Part shown: in pieces, positions 53,177-61,681 of the stretch | Numbering within the stretch: the stretch's first letter is position 1 | How the letters are laid out: the number at the start of each line of letters is the position of its first letter | NCBI RefSeq assembly: GCF_025152525.1 | Contig: NZ_JALXXL010000002.1 | Span: forward strand, 62,001-126,000 | DNA length: 64,000 nt | Origin: Corynebacterium sp. p3-SID1056 | Lineage (GTDB): Bacteria > Actinomycetota > Actinomycetes > Mycobacteriales > Mycobacteriaceae | Reading direction: 5' to 3' | Position numbers and translations under genes: made by a program | Notes under the pieces: generated by a model | Told to the model about the DNA's origin: nothing | The model's database searches: none | The model's input: only the letters and a program-made list of their open reading frames with translations

Positions 53177-53467
53177 GTTGCCTGCGGTAGCTGTGAATTA
53201 CCAAGCCGTTCTTAAGGTTTAGTGATGCGTCACGGAAGCAAGTCGGGGAATTGTTTATATTCAGCGATTGGCATAAAACGACGTGACCTGCCGTGATAAT
53301 TTTCCTTCGGTTGTCAATACATCATCCCTCCACCCCCCGATGGGTGTGTATGGTGCTCATCACTCAGCGCGATCTCAGTTTAGCCGCTATAAATGCTTCA
53401 CAGGACGTTAAGGAACGTCACACCGTACTTGCAATTCGTGCTTAAACAACGCCGAAAGGACAACCAG
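53177..53467 (+). promoter_or_regulatory. Upstream region of the acidic-linker secreted protein
   Basis: This 291-bp region follows the crgA terminator. It is AT-rich between 53240 and 53310, and TTGTTT (53252) with TAAAAC after a 17-bp spacer is one candidate promoter. A short palindrome GTGATGCGTCAC lies at 53222. The leader would be about 190 nt, long for this operon style; I see no riboswitch fold. Confidence 0.35.
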
Positions 53468-54907
53468 ATGCGCAGCTTCCGCACCGCACTCGCCGCCGTG
53501 GCCACCCTGGCCATCGCCGGTGGTGCCCTCCCCGCCCACGCGATGACCAACGAGGAGTCCCGCCCGGAGACCCCGGCAAACAACGACGCTCTGCCGATCA
53601 TCCACACCTACCGCGGCTCCGACCACATCAAGGCGAACGTGCTCAACGCTCGCCCGGTCTGCAACTCCACCGAGGACTACCGCACCGTGGTCTACAAGGT
53701 CACCGACAACTTCCTGCCGGTGGGCACCATCTCCACCACCAACCTGTCGGATACGCCGGTCGATCTGACCCAGGACCTGTCGCGTACCCAGGAGATCTCC
53801 GCCTCCGTCAACGGCTCCAAGACCGAGACGCTGAACATCGGCGGCACCGGCTCCAAGGACGGCCTGCAGGGCACCATCGGCTACACCCTGGCGAAGTCGC
53901 TGGGTTGGGACGTCTCTGGCTCCCTGTCCTGGTCCGTCGGCCAGAAGATCGGCCCCTACGAGGTCCCGGCCGGCAACACCGGCGAAGCCACCTACGGCTT
54001 CCGCACCGTCACCATGACCGGTACCCAGCAGCGCTGCCGCCCGAACGGCACCTGGGCAACCCCGACCGCCTGGATCGCCAACATGCCGGTGAAGAACGAG
54101 GTGCGCGTCAAGAACTACGAGACCCCGGCCGCCTCCTGGGCACCCAACAAGGGCGCACAGGTCACCGAGCCTGTCGACGATGAGAACCCGAACTTCGAGG
54201 ACGAAGTCAACAAGCTGCGCGAGGGCGAGAATCTCGACGACGTGACCAAGGTCAACGACGACGAGGCCGCCGACGTGACCAACAAGGACATCACCGACGA
54301 GGGCACCGAGGTCGTCGAGGATGACGAGGCCAACGAGGTCGCCGAGTCCGAGAACACCGAGGTCGAGGAAACCATCGAGGAGACCGACACCGAGGGCGCA
54401 ACCGCTGAAGAGGCCGCAGACCGCGAGCAGCAGAAGCTCGACCTTGAGCCCTACTTCACCTCCTCCTCCTGGAAGGCTTCCGGCTTCGCTGGCACCACCG
54501 CGCTGCGCATCAAGAACGTCGGCACCGACCGTTACTACGGAGAGTTCCCGGCCGTCACCTTCCGCGTTGACGTCAAGACCGCTGAGGGCCCGGAGGGCGT
54601 TGACCGCCTGATCACCGCGAACGGCCACAAGGGCGCACACGTCCGCGACCTGGGCTTCGACCGCAAGAAGGGCGTCCGCACCTTCGAGGTCACCCTGGCC
54701 AACCCGATCAAGGCTGGCGAGGAGGTCGCAGTTGCTTCCTTCAACTTCGGCGACGGCAACACCTCTGAGGGCCGCCTGCACAACTACATCACCGCTACCC
54801 AGACGGGCCGCCTCGACGGCGACGAGTCCGACGACAACGACCAGGACATCGACTCCCGCGATGCCACCGTGTCTGACTTCGGCCGCAAGCTCGACGGCAC
54901 CTTCTAA
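53468..54907 (+). CDS. Secreted protein with acidic linker, function unknown
   Basis: This 479-aa exported protein has a signal peptide (1-28, ending LPAHAM), a beta-rich N-terminal domain (about 45-225) with alternating Ser/Thr strands (LSRTQEISASVNGSKTETL, cited as TQEISASVNGSKTE, and GYTLAKSLGWDVSGSLSWSV, cited as SLGWDVSGSLSWSV), an extremely acidic linker (about 231-321), a C-terminal domain (325-445) and an acidic tail. The N-terminal pattern recalls aerolysin-type beta pore-forming proteins; I offer that as a weak inference. Codon use is strongly biased to preferred codons, which suggests high expression. Start ATG 53468 has AAAGGA upstream. No LPxTG anchor, so it is probably released or loosely wall-bound. 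Confidence 0.7.
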   Translation: MRSFRTALAAVATLAIAGGALPAHAMTNEESRPETPANNDALPIIHTYRGSDHIKANVLNARPVCNSTEDYRTVVYKVTDNFLPVGTISTTNLSDTPVDLTQDLSRTQEISASVNGSKTETLNIGGTGSKDGLQGTIGYTLAKSLGWDVSGSLSWSVGQKIGPYEVPAGNTGEATYGFRTVTMTGTQQRCRPNGTWATPTAWIANMPVKNEVRVKNYETPAASWAPNKGAQVTEPVDDENPNFEDEVNKLREGENLDDVTKVNDDEAADVTNKDITDEGTEVVEDDEANEVAESENTEVEETIEETDTEGATAEEAADREQQKLDLEPYFTSSSWKASGFAGTTALRIKNVGTDRYYGEFPAVTFRVDVKTAEGPEGVDRLITANGHKGAHVRDLGFDRKKGVRTFEVTLANPIKAGEEVAVASFNFGDGNTSEGRLHNYITATQTGRLDGDESDDNDQDIDSRDATVSDFGRKLDGTF

Positions 54908-54930
54908 GTAGGCGCCTGCCTCGCCTCACT

Positions 54931-54969
54931 GCCCGGTCCCCTCCGCACCACGGAGGGGCCGGGCTTTTT
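54931..54969 (+). terminator. Terminator of the acidic-linker secreted protein gene
   Basis: GCCCGG-TCCCCTCCG, loop CACCA, CGGAGGGG-CCGGGC followed by TTTTT lies 23 bp after the stop. The stem is about 14-15 bp and very stable. Confidence 0.9.
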
Positions 54970-55046
54970 CGTGCGCCTAGCACCCCTCCCCACGAACGTG
55001 CGGGAGCGACACGCGGTGCGCGCTTGTGCACTGCGCGCGAGCTCGG

Positions 55047-55310
55047 TTATCCACAGGCTGTGGACAATGCTGTGCATAAGCGGGTATCCACAGCCTGTGG
55101 ATAAACCTGTGCACTACTTCCACAATCCGAACAAATGCGCTGTTCGAACACCGTTTCCGCCCGCCACGGCGCACCCGGGGCGCACGAGCGACGAAGCTGT
55201 TCGAGGAATTACACGACCGTAACTATCCACAATGTGGACAACGTATGTGGACAACGCACAGCCCGCGCGCCTGGGGATAACTCGTGAATAACACGCCGGG
55301 GTTGTCCACA
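55047..55310. other. Cluster of nine DnaA boxes
   Basis: Perfect boxes (TTATCCACA or TTGTCCACA) occur at 55047-55055(+), 55059-55067(-), 55096-55104(-), 55233-55241(-), 55246-55254(-) and 55302-55310(+). One-mismatch boxes are at 55084-55092(+), 55223-55231(+) and 55272-55280(-). Boxes 1-2, 3-4 and 5-6 form inverted pairs with 3-, 3- and 1-bp spacers. The gap is between two convergent terminators, so it needs no promoter. No dnaA, dnaN or AT-rich unwinding element is in view. It may be a DnaA-titration or origin-like site. Confidence 0.7.
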
Positions 55311-55340
55311 GGCCCGGCGCGCGGGTACACCCGGGCACAG

Positions 55341-55374
55341 AAAAACCCACACCCGAAGCGCTACCGGGTGTGGG
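55341..55374 (-). terminator. Terminator of the rhomboid gene
   Basis: On the minus strand CCCACACCC-G ... C-GGGTGTGGG is followed by TTTTT (AAAAA at 55341-55345 on the plus strand). It lies 17 bp after the rhomboid stop. Confidence 0.88.
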
Positions 55375-55391
55375 ATTCGTGCGGCGCGAAG

Positions 55392-56060
55392 CTACGTCAG
55401 CGCTTGCGTGGAAGGCAGCGCCCCCACCGCAACGGCGGCCGCCGCGCCGGCCAGCGCGGCGCCTGCGGTCAGCCACCGCACGCGCGTATTCGGCGAGGTC
55501 AACGGCCACGCCATGAGCGCGCCGATGAGCAGCCCGCCCGCGTGCCCCCACACGCTGACGTTGGCGGCGATGAAGGTGTAGACGACGTTGACGGCGATGA
55601 GGGCGATGGCGGGGCGGGGGTCGACGTGGCGTCGATAAGCAATAGCGACGAAGACCGCCATCAGCGCATACAGCGCGCCCGAAGCCCCCGCAGTCGGCGT
55701 GATGAACGCGAAACCGAGCACCGCCGCCGAAGAGCCCAGCACCCCCGCCGCGTAGGCAAGCGCGAAGGGCCCGCTGCTCACCGCGCGCTCCACCTCCGTG
55801 CCGATGACGGCGAGCAGCAGCATGTTGAGCACCAGGTGGGTCAGGTCCAGGTGGACAAACCCGGCGGTGAAAGCCCGCGCCGCGCCCAGGCCGCGGACCT
55901 CCGGGCCCCACAGCACAAGGTAGGCACCGACGGAATCCCACACGACGTCGCGAAGCGAGCGGGCCTGCGCCGCCATCACCGCAAACACCAGCGTGCACGC
56001 GGCGGCAATCGCGGCGCTCACGGGCGCGCCGCGGAACAGCTGACGGGCAAAGTTCTGCAT
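55392..56060 (-). CDS. Rhomboid-family intramembrane serine protease
   Basis: This 222-aa protein has six predicted helices with the rhomboid catalytic dyad: Ser in GASGALYALMAV (TM4) and His in WGHAGGLLIGALMAW (TM6), cited as WGHAGGLLIG. HLVLNMLLLAVIGTEVER supplies the TM2 HxxxN, shown by HLVLN. It cleaves other membrane proteins. The ATG at 56060 follows ppiA on the same strand, with a terminator between them. Confidence 0.87.
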   Translation of the reverse strand: MQNFARQLFRGAPVSAAIAAACTLVFAVMAAQARSLRDVVWDSVGAYLVLWGPEVRGLGAARAFTAGFVHLDLTHLVLNMLLLAVIGTEVERAVSSGPFALAYAAGVLGSSAAVLGFAFITPTAGASGALYALMAVFVAIAYRRHVDPRPAIALIAVNVVYTFIAANVSVWGHAGGLLIGALMAWPLTSPNTRVRWLTAGAALAGAAAAVAVGALPSTQALT

Positions 56061-56074
56061 AAGCCTCCCCTGAC

Positions 56075-56103
56075 AAAAAAGCGCCCCCGCGGCGAGCGGG
56101 GGC
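56075..56103 (-). terminator. Terminator of ppiA
   Basis: On the minus strand GCCCCCGC, loop TCGCC, GCGGGGGC, then GC and TTTTTT. It lies 18 bp after the ppiA stop and before the rhomboid start, so the two genes are separate units. Confidence 0.88.
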
Positions 56104-56120
56104 AGGAGCGCGAGCGGGTG

Positions 56121-56645
56121 TTACTCGGAGACCTCGACGGACTCGATCACCACGTCCTCGACGGGGCGGTCCATGCGGCCGGTCTGCACGTTCGCCAGCT
56201 CGTCGACGACCTTCTTGGAAGCCTCGTCCGTGACCTCACCGAAGATGGTGTGGCGGTTGTTCAGCCACGGGGTGGCGTCCACGGTGATGAAGAACTGGGA
56301 GCCGTTGGTGCCCGGGCCGGCGTTCGCCATGGCCAGCAGGTACGGGCGGTCGAAGGTGAGCTCGGGGTGGAACTCGTCGGCGAAGGTGAAGCCGGGGCCG
56401 CCGGTGCCGGTGCCGGTCGGGTCGCCGCCCTGGATCATGAAACCGGGGATGATGCGGTGGAAGATCGCACCGTCGTAGAACGGGCCCTCGTTCGTGCCGG
56501 AAGCGTTGGCCGCCGAGTACTCCTGGGTGCCCTTGGCCAGTCCGGTGATGATCTCGACAGTCTTCGGCGCGTGGTTGCCGAACAGGTCAATCACGATGTC
56601 GCCGTGGTTGGTGTGCAGTGTCATCGTCTGCGTCTTCAAAGTCAT
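56121..56645 (-). CDS. ppiA: Cyclophilin-type peptidyl-prolyl isomerase
   Basis: This 174-aa cytoplasmic protein is a cyclophilin: FHRIIPGFMIQGGDPTGTG, MANAGPGTNGSQFFIT and WLNNRHTIFGEV contain the catalytic Arg, Gln, Phe and His. It speeds proline isomerisation during folding. Start ATG 56645 gives MTLKTQTMTLHTNHGD; an internal ATG at 56624 is possible but shorter than the family. It is divergent from the GXWXG gene with a 40-bp gap. Confidence 0.92.
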   Translation of the reverse strand: MTLKTQTMTLHTNHGDIVIDLFGNHAPKTVEIITGLAKGTQEYSAANASGTNEGPFYDGAIFHRIIPGFMIQGGDPTGTGTGGPGFTFADEFHPELTFDRPYLLAMANAGPGTNGSQFFITVDATPWLNNRHTIFGEVTDEASKKVVDELANVQTGRMDRPVEDVVIESVEVSE

Positions 56646-56685
56646 GGCAACTAGGATACGCGGTTTTGTCTCTATTGTGGCTTTC

Positions 56686-57210
56686 ATGGCAGACGTACGA
56701 GCGGACACTCTCGCGCTTTTCGACGCCTCCGCGCCCGTCGCCCCCACCGAACTCACCGGAGTCTGGCGCGGCGCGGAGCTGCCCACCGGCGACATGATGG
56801 ATGGGCTTCTCGAGACGACCGGCTGGTACGGCAAGCGCTTCACCTCTCCCGAGGAGGTCGACCCGCTGCTGTTTTTCGGCCCGCGCGGCAAGCTGGTGCG
56901 GGTCAACCCGGCGCTCATGCCGATGGGCGCGCCGCCGCAGGTTTTCGAGCTGACAAAGGCGGCGAGGCGCGCGGTGCGCCCGGTGGTGGCCTCGCTGCGC
57001 ACCTTCCGCCCGGCCGCGCGCCTGCGCGAGGTGCGCTACCGCGGCGTGGTCAGCACCGCCATGCTTTACGACGACCTGCCCATCCTCGATCACTTCCGCC
57101 GCCTCAACAAGACCACGCTCATCGGCGCGATGGACTACCGCAAGAACCCGGACCCGCTCTTCTTCACGCTGCGCGCCGTCCCTGCGGAAAAGGCCCCGGT
57201 GATCCGCTGA
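56686..57210 (+). CDS. GXWXG/DUF4334 family protein
   Basis: This 174-aa protein has the GXWXG motif (TGVWRGAELPTG at about residues 24-35) and a DUF4334 C-terminal half ending in DYRKNPDPLFFTLRAV, cited as DYRKNPDPLFF. It is a small soluble protein of unknown function; some relatives are lipocalin-like ligand binders. It is divergent from ppiA and overlaps the start of a small open frame by 1 bp. Confidence 0.78.
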   Translation: MADVRADTLALFDASAPVAPTELTGVWRGAELPTGDMMDGLLETTGWYGKRFTSPEEVDPLLFFGPRGKLVRVNPALMPMGAPPQVFELTKAARRAVRPVVASLRTFRPAARLREVRYRGVVSTAMLYDDLPILDHFRRLNKTTLIGAMDYRKNPDPLFFTLRAVPAEKAPVIR

Positions 57211-57344
57211 TGCGCGTCGAATACGCCCTGGTCGCTGACGCGGTGCCCGCGCCTGAAAGGGCTGCTCCCGCCAACCCCGGTGATTACCCCGGCCGGCGGG
57301 TATCCAGGCGTTTCGCCTGGTGGGCCACCAACCTCTTCAACTAA
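57210..57344 (+). CDS. Possible small protein, 44 aa
   Basis: An ATG overlapping the stop of the GXWXG gene (TGATG) opens a 44-codon frame ending at TAA 57342-57344, directly abutting the metE stop. The product is Pro/Ala-rich and ends RRFAWWATNLFN, basic and amphipathic. The tight overlap on one side and abutment on the other suggest it may be translated, but I know of no family and no clear ribosome site beyond coupling. Confidence 0.3.
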   Translation: MRVEYALVADAVPAPERAAPANPGDYPGRRVSRRFAWWATNLFN

Positions 57345-59615
57345 CTACAGGCCGGCGACGACCTCGTCGCGGGCAGCGACCAGGTTGCGCAGCGAGGGCT
57401 CGACCTCGGCGTAGCCGCGGGTCTTCAGGCCGCAGTCCGGGTTGACCCAGAGACGCTCGGTCGGCACGTTCTCGAGTGCTGCGCGCAACAGGCCAGCGAT
57501 TTCCTCCTGCGAGGGCACGCGCGGCGAGTGGATATCCCACACGCCCGGGCCGATCTCGGAGTGGAAGGACTCGTCGAGGTCCTCGAGCAGCTCCATCTTG
57601 GAGCGGGCCGCCTCGATGGAGGTGACGTCGGCGTCGAGGGCGGCGACGGCGTCGATAATCTGCCCGAACTCGGAGTAGCACAGGTGGGTGTGGATCTGCG
57701 TGGTCGGCTCCGCCTGCAGGGCGACGAGGCGGAAGGCACGCACGGCCCAATCGAGGTAGGTCTTGCGCTTGTCGGCGCGCAGCGGCAAAAGCTCGCGCAG
57801 GGCGGGCTCGTCGATCTGGATGACCTTGATGCCGGCTTCCTCGAGGTCGCGGACCTCGTCGGCAAGCGCGACACCGATCTGGTCGGCGGAGACGCTCAAA
57901 GGCACGTCGTCGCGCTTAAAGGACCAGGCCAGGATGGTCACCGGGCCGGTGAGCATGCCCTTGACCGGCTTGTCGGACAGGGACTGCGCGTACTTTGCCC
58001 ACTCGGTGGTCATCGCGGCCGGGCGGGAGACGTCGCCGACCACGATCGGCGGGCGGGTGCAGCGGGAGCCGTAGGACTGGACCCAGCCGTTCTCGGTGAC
58101 GACGAAGCCGTCGAGAAGCTCTGCGAAGTACTGCACCATGTCGTTGCGCTCGGCCTCGCCGTGGACGAGGACGTCGATGCCGATCTCTTCCTGCAGCTCG
58201 ATGACGTTTTTGATTTCGGAGCGCAGGGCTTCCTGGTAGGCGGCGTCGTCAAGCGTGCCTGCCTTGTGGTCGGCGCGCGCCTTGCGGATCTCCTGGGTCT
58301 GCGGGAAGGAACCGATCGTGGTGGTCGGCAGCGCGGGCAGGCCGAGGGCCTCGCGCTGCTGGGCGTTGCGCTCTTCGAAGGCCGGCTCGCGCTTCACCGC
58401 GCCCTCGGGCAGCTTAGCGACGCGATCCACCACCGCCTGGTTGTGAATCGTCGTCGACTCCGCGCGGGTGCGCACCGCGCGATCCGACTGGGCGAAGGCC
58501 TCCTTCGCATCGGCCTCGCCCGCGACGAGCGCCTGGATTTCGGCGACCTTCTCGTCTGCGAAGGACAGCCAGGTCGCGACGTCGACCGGCAGGTTCTTCT
58601 CCGCCTTCAGCGTGTGCGGCACGTGCTGCAGGGAGGTCGAGGTGGAGACCGAAACAGCGTCGCGGCCGGCCGCGCCGGCTGCGAGGACCTCGGTGCGCTC
58701 GCGCAGGTTCGCGGCCCACACGTTGCGGCCGTCGATCAGGCCCGCGACCAGCTGGGTCTTCGCCGGGATGGCCTCGGCGATGCGCTGCGGGTACTCGGCG
58801 TCCTCGTCGAGCGTCCACGGTGCGAGGTCTACGTGCAGCGCCTCCGGGGCGAGTTCGGCCAGCACCGGCAGCGCCTCGCGGGTCGCGCCGTACGGGGTGG
58901 TCAGGTAGACATTCGGCCGGTTCTTCGCACCCAGCAGGGTGGAGTACGCCTCGCGCAGGTGCTTCGCAAGCTCCGCGTCCGGGGTGTCCAGGTCGGCGAC
59001 CAGGGCGGGCTCCGCGAGCTGGATCCACTCGACGCCGGCTTCGTGCAGGGCGGAAAGGACGGTGGCGTAGGCGTCGACAAGCGAAGGCAACAGCGAGAAC
59101 TCGGCCGGCTTCGACAGGGCAATGAGCGTGACCGGGCCGACCAGGAAGGGGCGGACGGTGTGGCCGGCGGCGCGGGCCTCCTCGACGATGGCGAGGATGC
59201 GCTCCGGCGCAGGGGTGATGTCCTGGCCGGCGGCGATCTCGGGCACCAGGTAGTGGTAGTTCGTGTCAAACCACTTGGTCATCTCCAGCGGGACGCGCGA
59301 ATCGTTGCCGCGGGCGAGCGCGAACTCCTCGTCCAGGTCAGTGCCGCCCGGGATCAGGCCGACCGTCAGGCCGGTCTCGAGCACCTGGTCGTAGTAGGCC
59401 ACGTCGGCCGGGATGGCGTAGTCCTCGGTCAGGCCGAGGTCGCGCAGGTGGTTGTAATTGTCCACGCGCAGCGCGTGCGTCGACGAGCGGAAAGTCTCCG
59501 CATCAATGCGGCCCGCCCAGTAGCTCTCAAGCGCGCGCTTCAGCTCGCGGTTTGCGCCAATACGCGGGTAGCCCTCGATCGTGGCCTTGGGAAACGGTGT
59601 AGTCGCTGTAGACAC
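57345..59615 (-). CDS. metE: Cobalamin-independent methionine synthase
   Basis: This 756-aa enzyme transfers the methyl group of 5-methyltetrahydrofolate (triglutamate) to homocysteine. It begins PFPKATIEGYPRIGANRELK (cited as EGYPRIGANRELK) and has LPTTTIGSFPQT, DVLVHGEAERNDMV, the zinc ligands in HTHLCYSEF and NPDCGLKTR. Both barrel halves are full length. The start is GTG at 59615 with AAAAGGA 8-9 nt upstream; the longer frame to 59693 is not used. It follows metF on the same strand by 40 bp and is probably cotranscribed. Confidence 0.93.
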   Translation of the reverse strand: MSTATTPFPKATIEGYPRIGANRELKRALESYWAGRIDAETFRSSTHALRVDNYNHLRDLGLTEDYAIPADVAYYDQVLETGLTVGLIPGGTDLDEEFALARGNDSRVPLEMTKWFDTNYHYLVPEIAAGQDITPAPERILAIVEEARAAGHTVRPFLVGPVTLIALSKPAEFSLLPSLVDAYATVLSALHEAGVEWIQLAEPALVADLDTPDAELAKHLREAYSTLLGAKNRPNVYLTTPYGATREALPVLAELAPEALHVDLAPWTLDEDAEYPQRIAEAIPAKTQLVAGLIDGRNVWAANLRERTEVLAAGAAGRDAVSVSTSTSLQHVPHTLKAEKNLPVDVATWLSFADEKVAEIQALVAGEADAKEAFAQSDRAVRTRAESTTIHNQAVVDRVAKLPEGAVKREPAFEERNAQQREALGLPALPTTTIGSFPQTQEIRKARADHKAGTLDDAAYQEALRSEIKNVIELQEEIGIDVLVHGEAERNDMVQYFAELLDGFVVTENGWVQSYGSRCTRPPIVVGDVSRPAAMTTEWAKYAQSLSDKPVKGMLTGPVTILAWSFKRDDVPLSVSADQIGVALADEVRDLEEAGIKVIQIDEPALRELLPLRADKRKTYLDWAVRAFRLVALQAEPTTQIHTHLCYSEFGQIIDAVAALDADVTSIEAARSKMELLEDLDESFHSEIGPGVWDIHSPRVPSQEEIAGLLRAALENVPTERLWVNPDCGLKTRGYAEVEPSLRNLVAARDEVVAGL

Positions 59616-59655
59616 GGTGCGTCCTTTTCTGCTGTTTGTTGAAAAATGAGGTGGT

Positions 59656-60621
59656 CTAAATGAGGGAGTGGCCAGCGGGCTGGACAATCCCAATGCGGTC
59701 CAAGAGGTCCTGGGTCACCGCGAGATTGTTGTGCGTGTACACGTGCAGGCCGCCGGTGCCGGCGTCAAGGATGGTGTTGGCGAGCTTGGCGGACATCTGC
59801 ATGCCCAGCTCGTACTCCTCCTCCGGCGTTTTCGCCTGCGCGAGTGTGCGGGTCACGCACTCCGGCACCGCGATGCCAGAGAGCTCGCCCATGCGCTGCA
59901 CGCGCTTCAGACTGGTCATGGGCATGATGCCGGGGATGAGCGGGATGCGAACCCCAGCCAGGCGGGCCACCTCAACGAAGTCGAGGTAGTCCTGCGCGTT
60001 GAAAAACAGTTGCGTAATGGCGAAGTCCGCGCCGAGGCGCTGCTTGGCCAGCAACACGTCCAAGTCCTCGTCGAAGTTCTTCGACTCCGCGTGCCCCGAG
60101 GGGTAGCACGCCACCGACAGCGCCAGCTTGCCCGCGGCGAGCCGGAAAGCCTCCTCGTCCTCCACGTCCTGGATCAGGTTGAGCAGGTCGGTGGCGTGTT
60201 GGAGGTAGTGCGCTGGCATGCCGGTCTCGGGCAGGTCGCCGCGGAGGGCGAGGAAGCCGCGGACGCCGGCGTCGATAAGCGTGCGAATCCACGTGACCAG
60301 CTCCTCGCGCGTGCCTGCGGTGCAGGCGAGGTGCGCGATCGGGCGCAGGTTGGTCGTCTCGGCGACGCGCGCGATCAGGGCGGCGGTGCCGGTGAGCCAA
60401 TCGCTGCGCCGCGAGCTGGTCACGGCGATGTAGTCGGGGTTGTACGCGGCAAGCCCCGCGATGAGCTCGTCGATCTTCCCGGCGTCCGCGTCGTGGCGGG
60501 GCGGGATGAGCTCGAAGCTCAGTGCGGTGCGTGCGCGGCGCTGCGGCTGCACGGGCGCTTCGCCGAGGCTGTCGAGCGGTGCGGAGGCCGACAGTCGCGT
60601 CGAAGGAAGTGTCCCACGCAT
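59656..60621 (-). CDS. metF: 5,10-Methylenetetrahydrofolate reductase
   Basis: This 321-aa flavoprotein supplies the 5-methyltetrahydrofolate used by MetE. It has a TIM barrel with SFELIPPRHDA, ALRGDLPE, FAITQLFFNAQDYLDF (cited as ITQLFFNAQDY) and PGIMPMTS. The N-terminal 25 residues are longer than in E. coli MetF. Start ATG 60621 is the first in the family-like frame. The leader 60622-60780 has no SAM riboswitch that I can fold by eye, and no TAGAC-N6-GTCTA McbR site. Confidence 0.9.
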   Translation of the reverse strand: MRGTLPSTRLSASAPLDSLGEAPVQPQRRARTALSFELIPPRHDADAGKIDELIAGLAAYNPDYIAVTSSRRSDWLTGTAALIARVAETTNLRPIAHLACTAGTREELVTWIRTLIDAGVRGFLALRGDLPETGMPAHYLQHATDLLNLIQDVEDEEAFRLAAGKLALSVACYPSGHAESKNFDEDLDVLLAKQRLGADFAITQLFFNAQDYLDFVEVARLAGVRIPLIPGIMPMTSLKRVQRMGELSGIAVPECVTRTLAQAKTPEEEYELGMQMSAKLANTILDAGTGGLHVYTHNNLAVTQDLLDRIGIVQPAGHSLI

Positions 60622-60874
60622 GTGAAAAATGCCTTTCGATGTCGGTGATCTCGCCGGGCTCGGCGCTGACGTTTTCCGTTTTTCAACGGTGTCCAAGAAT
60701 CTAGGGTGCGCACTTTTGTCGCACAATTGACACGCCTGTTTGCGCAGCGCAAAGGCGTCTTTTTTCTGAATATTAATCGCGAAAATGAACCGCTTGGTAC
60801 GCTTTTGCGTAACGCTTAGTCCGGTCGGTTTGAGTAGGCTGGCGGTGACGAGACAACCAACGCAAAGGAGCACC

Positions 60875-61534
60875 ATGAACCCTTACACCCTGCGCCTGCT
60901 CTTCGACGGCGTGACCGACGCCGCCAAGTACCTCCGCGAGCAAGGCGACAAGCGCAAGCGCGAGGTCTACGACACCCTCGTCGCCGCCCTCGAGGAGCGC
61001 GACATCACCGACGCCGATGAGCTCGAGCAGCTTTACGACGCCGCTCGTACCCAAGCCGGCGACATCACCCGCGCCGCCCACGCCCGCCTGGACAAGCGCC
61101 GCGCCGCCTTCAACGCGGCACTGCCCGGGCGCGAGGCGCAGCGCGCAGCCTTGCGCGCCGAAGCCAAGGCGCACAAGAAGAAATCCCGCGGCAAGGGCCG
61201 CACGGTTGCGGCCGGGCTCCTCGGGGCGGGTGCGCTCGCCGGTGCCGGCTGGGCGCTGTGGCAGTTCTGGCTCAAGGACAAGCTCGAGGCCGCCGAGCCC
61301 GAGATCGACCTGACCGACGTCGCCCGCAACGGCGAGGCGAAGCTGGTGTACTCCACCTCCACCGAGAGCACGGGCGTCTACGCGCCGGATGCCGACACCT
61401 ACGGCGAGCACGCCGCAACGCCGACGGAGACCACCACGCTGACCACCGATGCGGAAGGCGTGGAAGGCGAGACGCTTACCACCCTGGACGCGCTCGACGA
61501 CTCGCAGCGCAAGGGCACCACGGGCGCAAACTAA
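60875..61534 (+). CDS. Single-pass membrane protein, function unknown
   Basis: This 219-aa protein has an Arg/Lys/Ala-rich helical N-terminal half (about 1-105, with coiled-coil character: LREQGDKRKREVYDTLVAALEER, cited as KRKREVYDTLVAALEE), a Lys-rich stretch, one TM helix (about 110-128) and a Thr/Ala-rich outer tail. I recognise no named family. A strong AAAGGAG precedes the ATG. It is divergent from metF, and its downstream region holds a hairpin. Confidence 0.68.
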   Translation: MNPYTLRLLFDGVTDAAKYLREQGDKRKREVYDTLVAALEERDITDADELEQLYDAARTQAGDITRAAHARLDKRRAAFNAALPGREAQRAALRAEAKAHKKKSRGKGRTVAAGLLGAGALAGAGWALWQFWLKDKLEAAEPEIDLTDVARNGEAKLVYSTSTESTGVYAPDADTYGEHAATPTETTTLTTDAEGVEGETLTTLDALDDSQRKGTTGAN

Positions 61535-61555
61535 CGCTTCACCACGCGCACGTCT

Positions 61556-61600
61556 ACCCCGCCGAACAACGCCAGGCAGCGCCTGGTAGGTCGGCGGGGT
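61556..61600. terminator. Hairpin between the membrane protein and HNH genes
   Basis: ACCCCGCCGA pairs with TCGGCGGGGT, enclosing a second stem GCCAGGC/GCCTGG. The T tract is weak on both strands. It lies in the convergent gap and could serve either gene, so I leave strand open. Confidence 0.5.
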
Positions 61601-61681
61601 TATGTATGCCGGGACGACTAGTTCCGGGCATGCCTGTAGGCGCGCCGGTTGTTGCTGGCGCGCGGGTGTTGGCGTGGGGTT

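Noticed and set aside
53222..53233. GlxR (CRP-type) site before the acidic-linker secreted protein gene
   Set aside because: The half-sites GTGA and TCAC are 4 bp apart, whereas the consensus requires 6.
55047..55310. Calling the DnaA-box array the chromosomal oriC
   Set aside because: dnaA, dnaN, gyrB and an AT-rich unwinding element are not in view; the evidence supports DnaA binding but not origin function.
60622..60780. SAM riboswitch or McbR operator before metF-metE
   Set aside because: I could not fold a SAM-type junction by eye and found no TAGAC-N6-GTCTA site.
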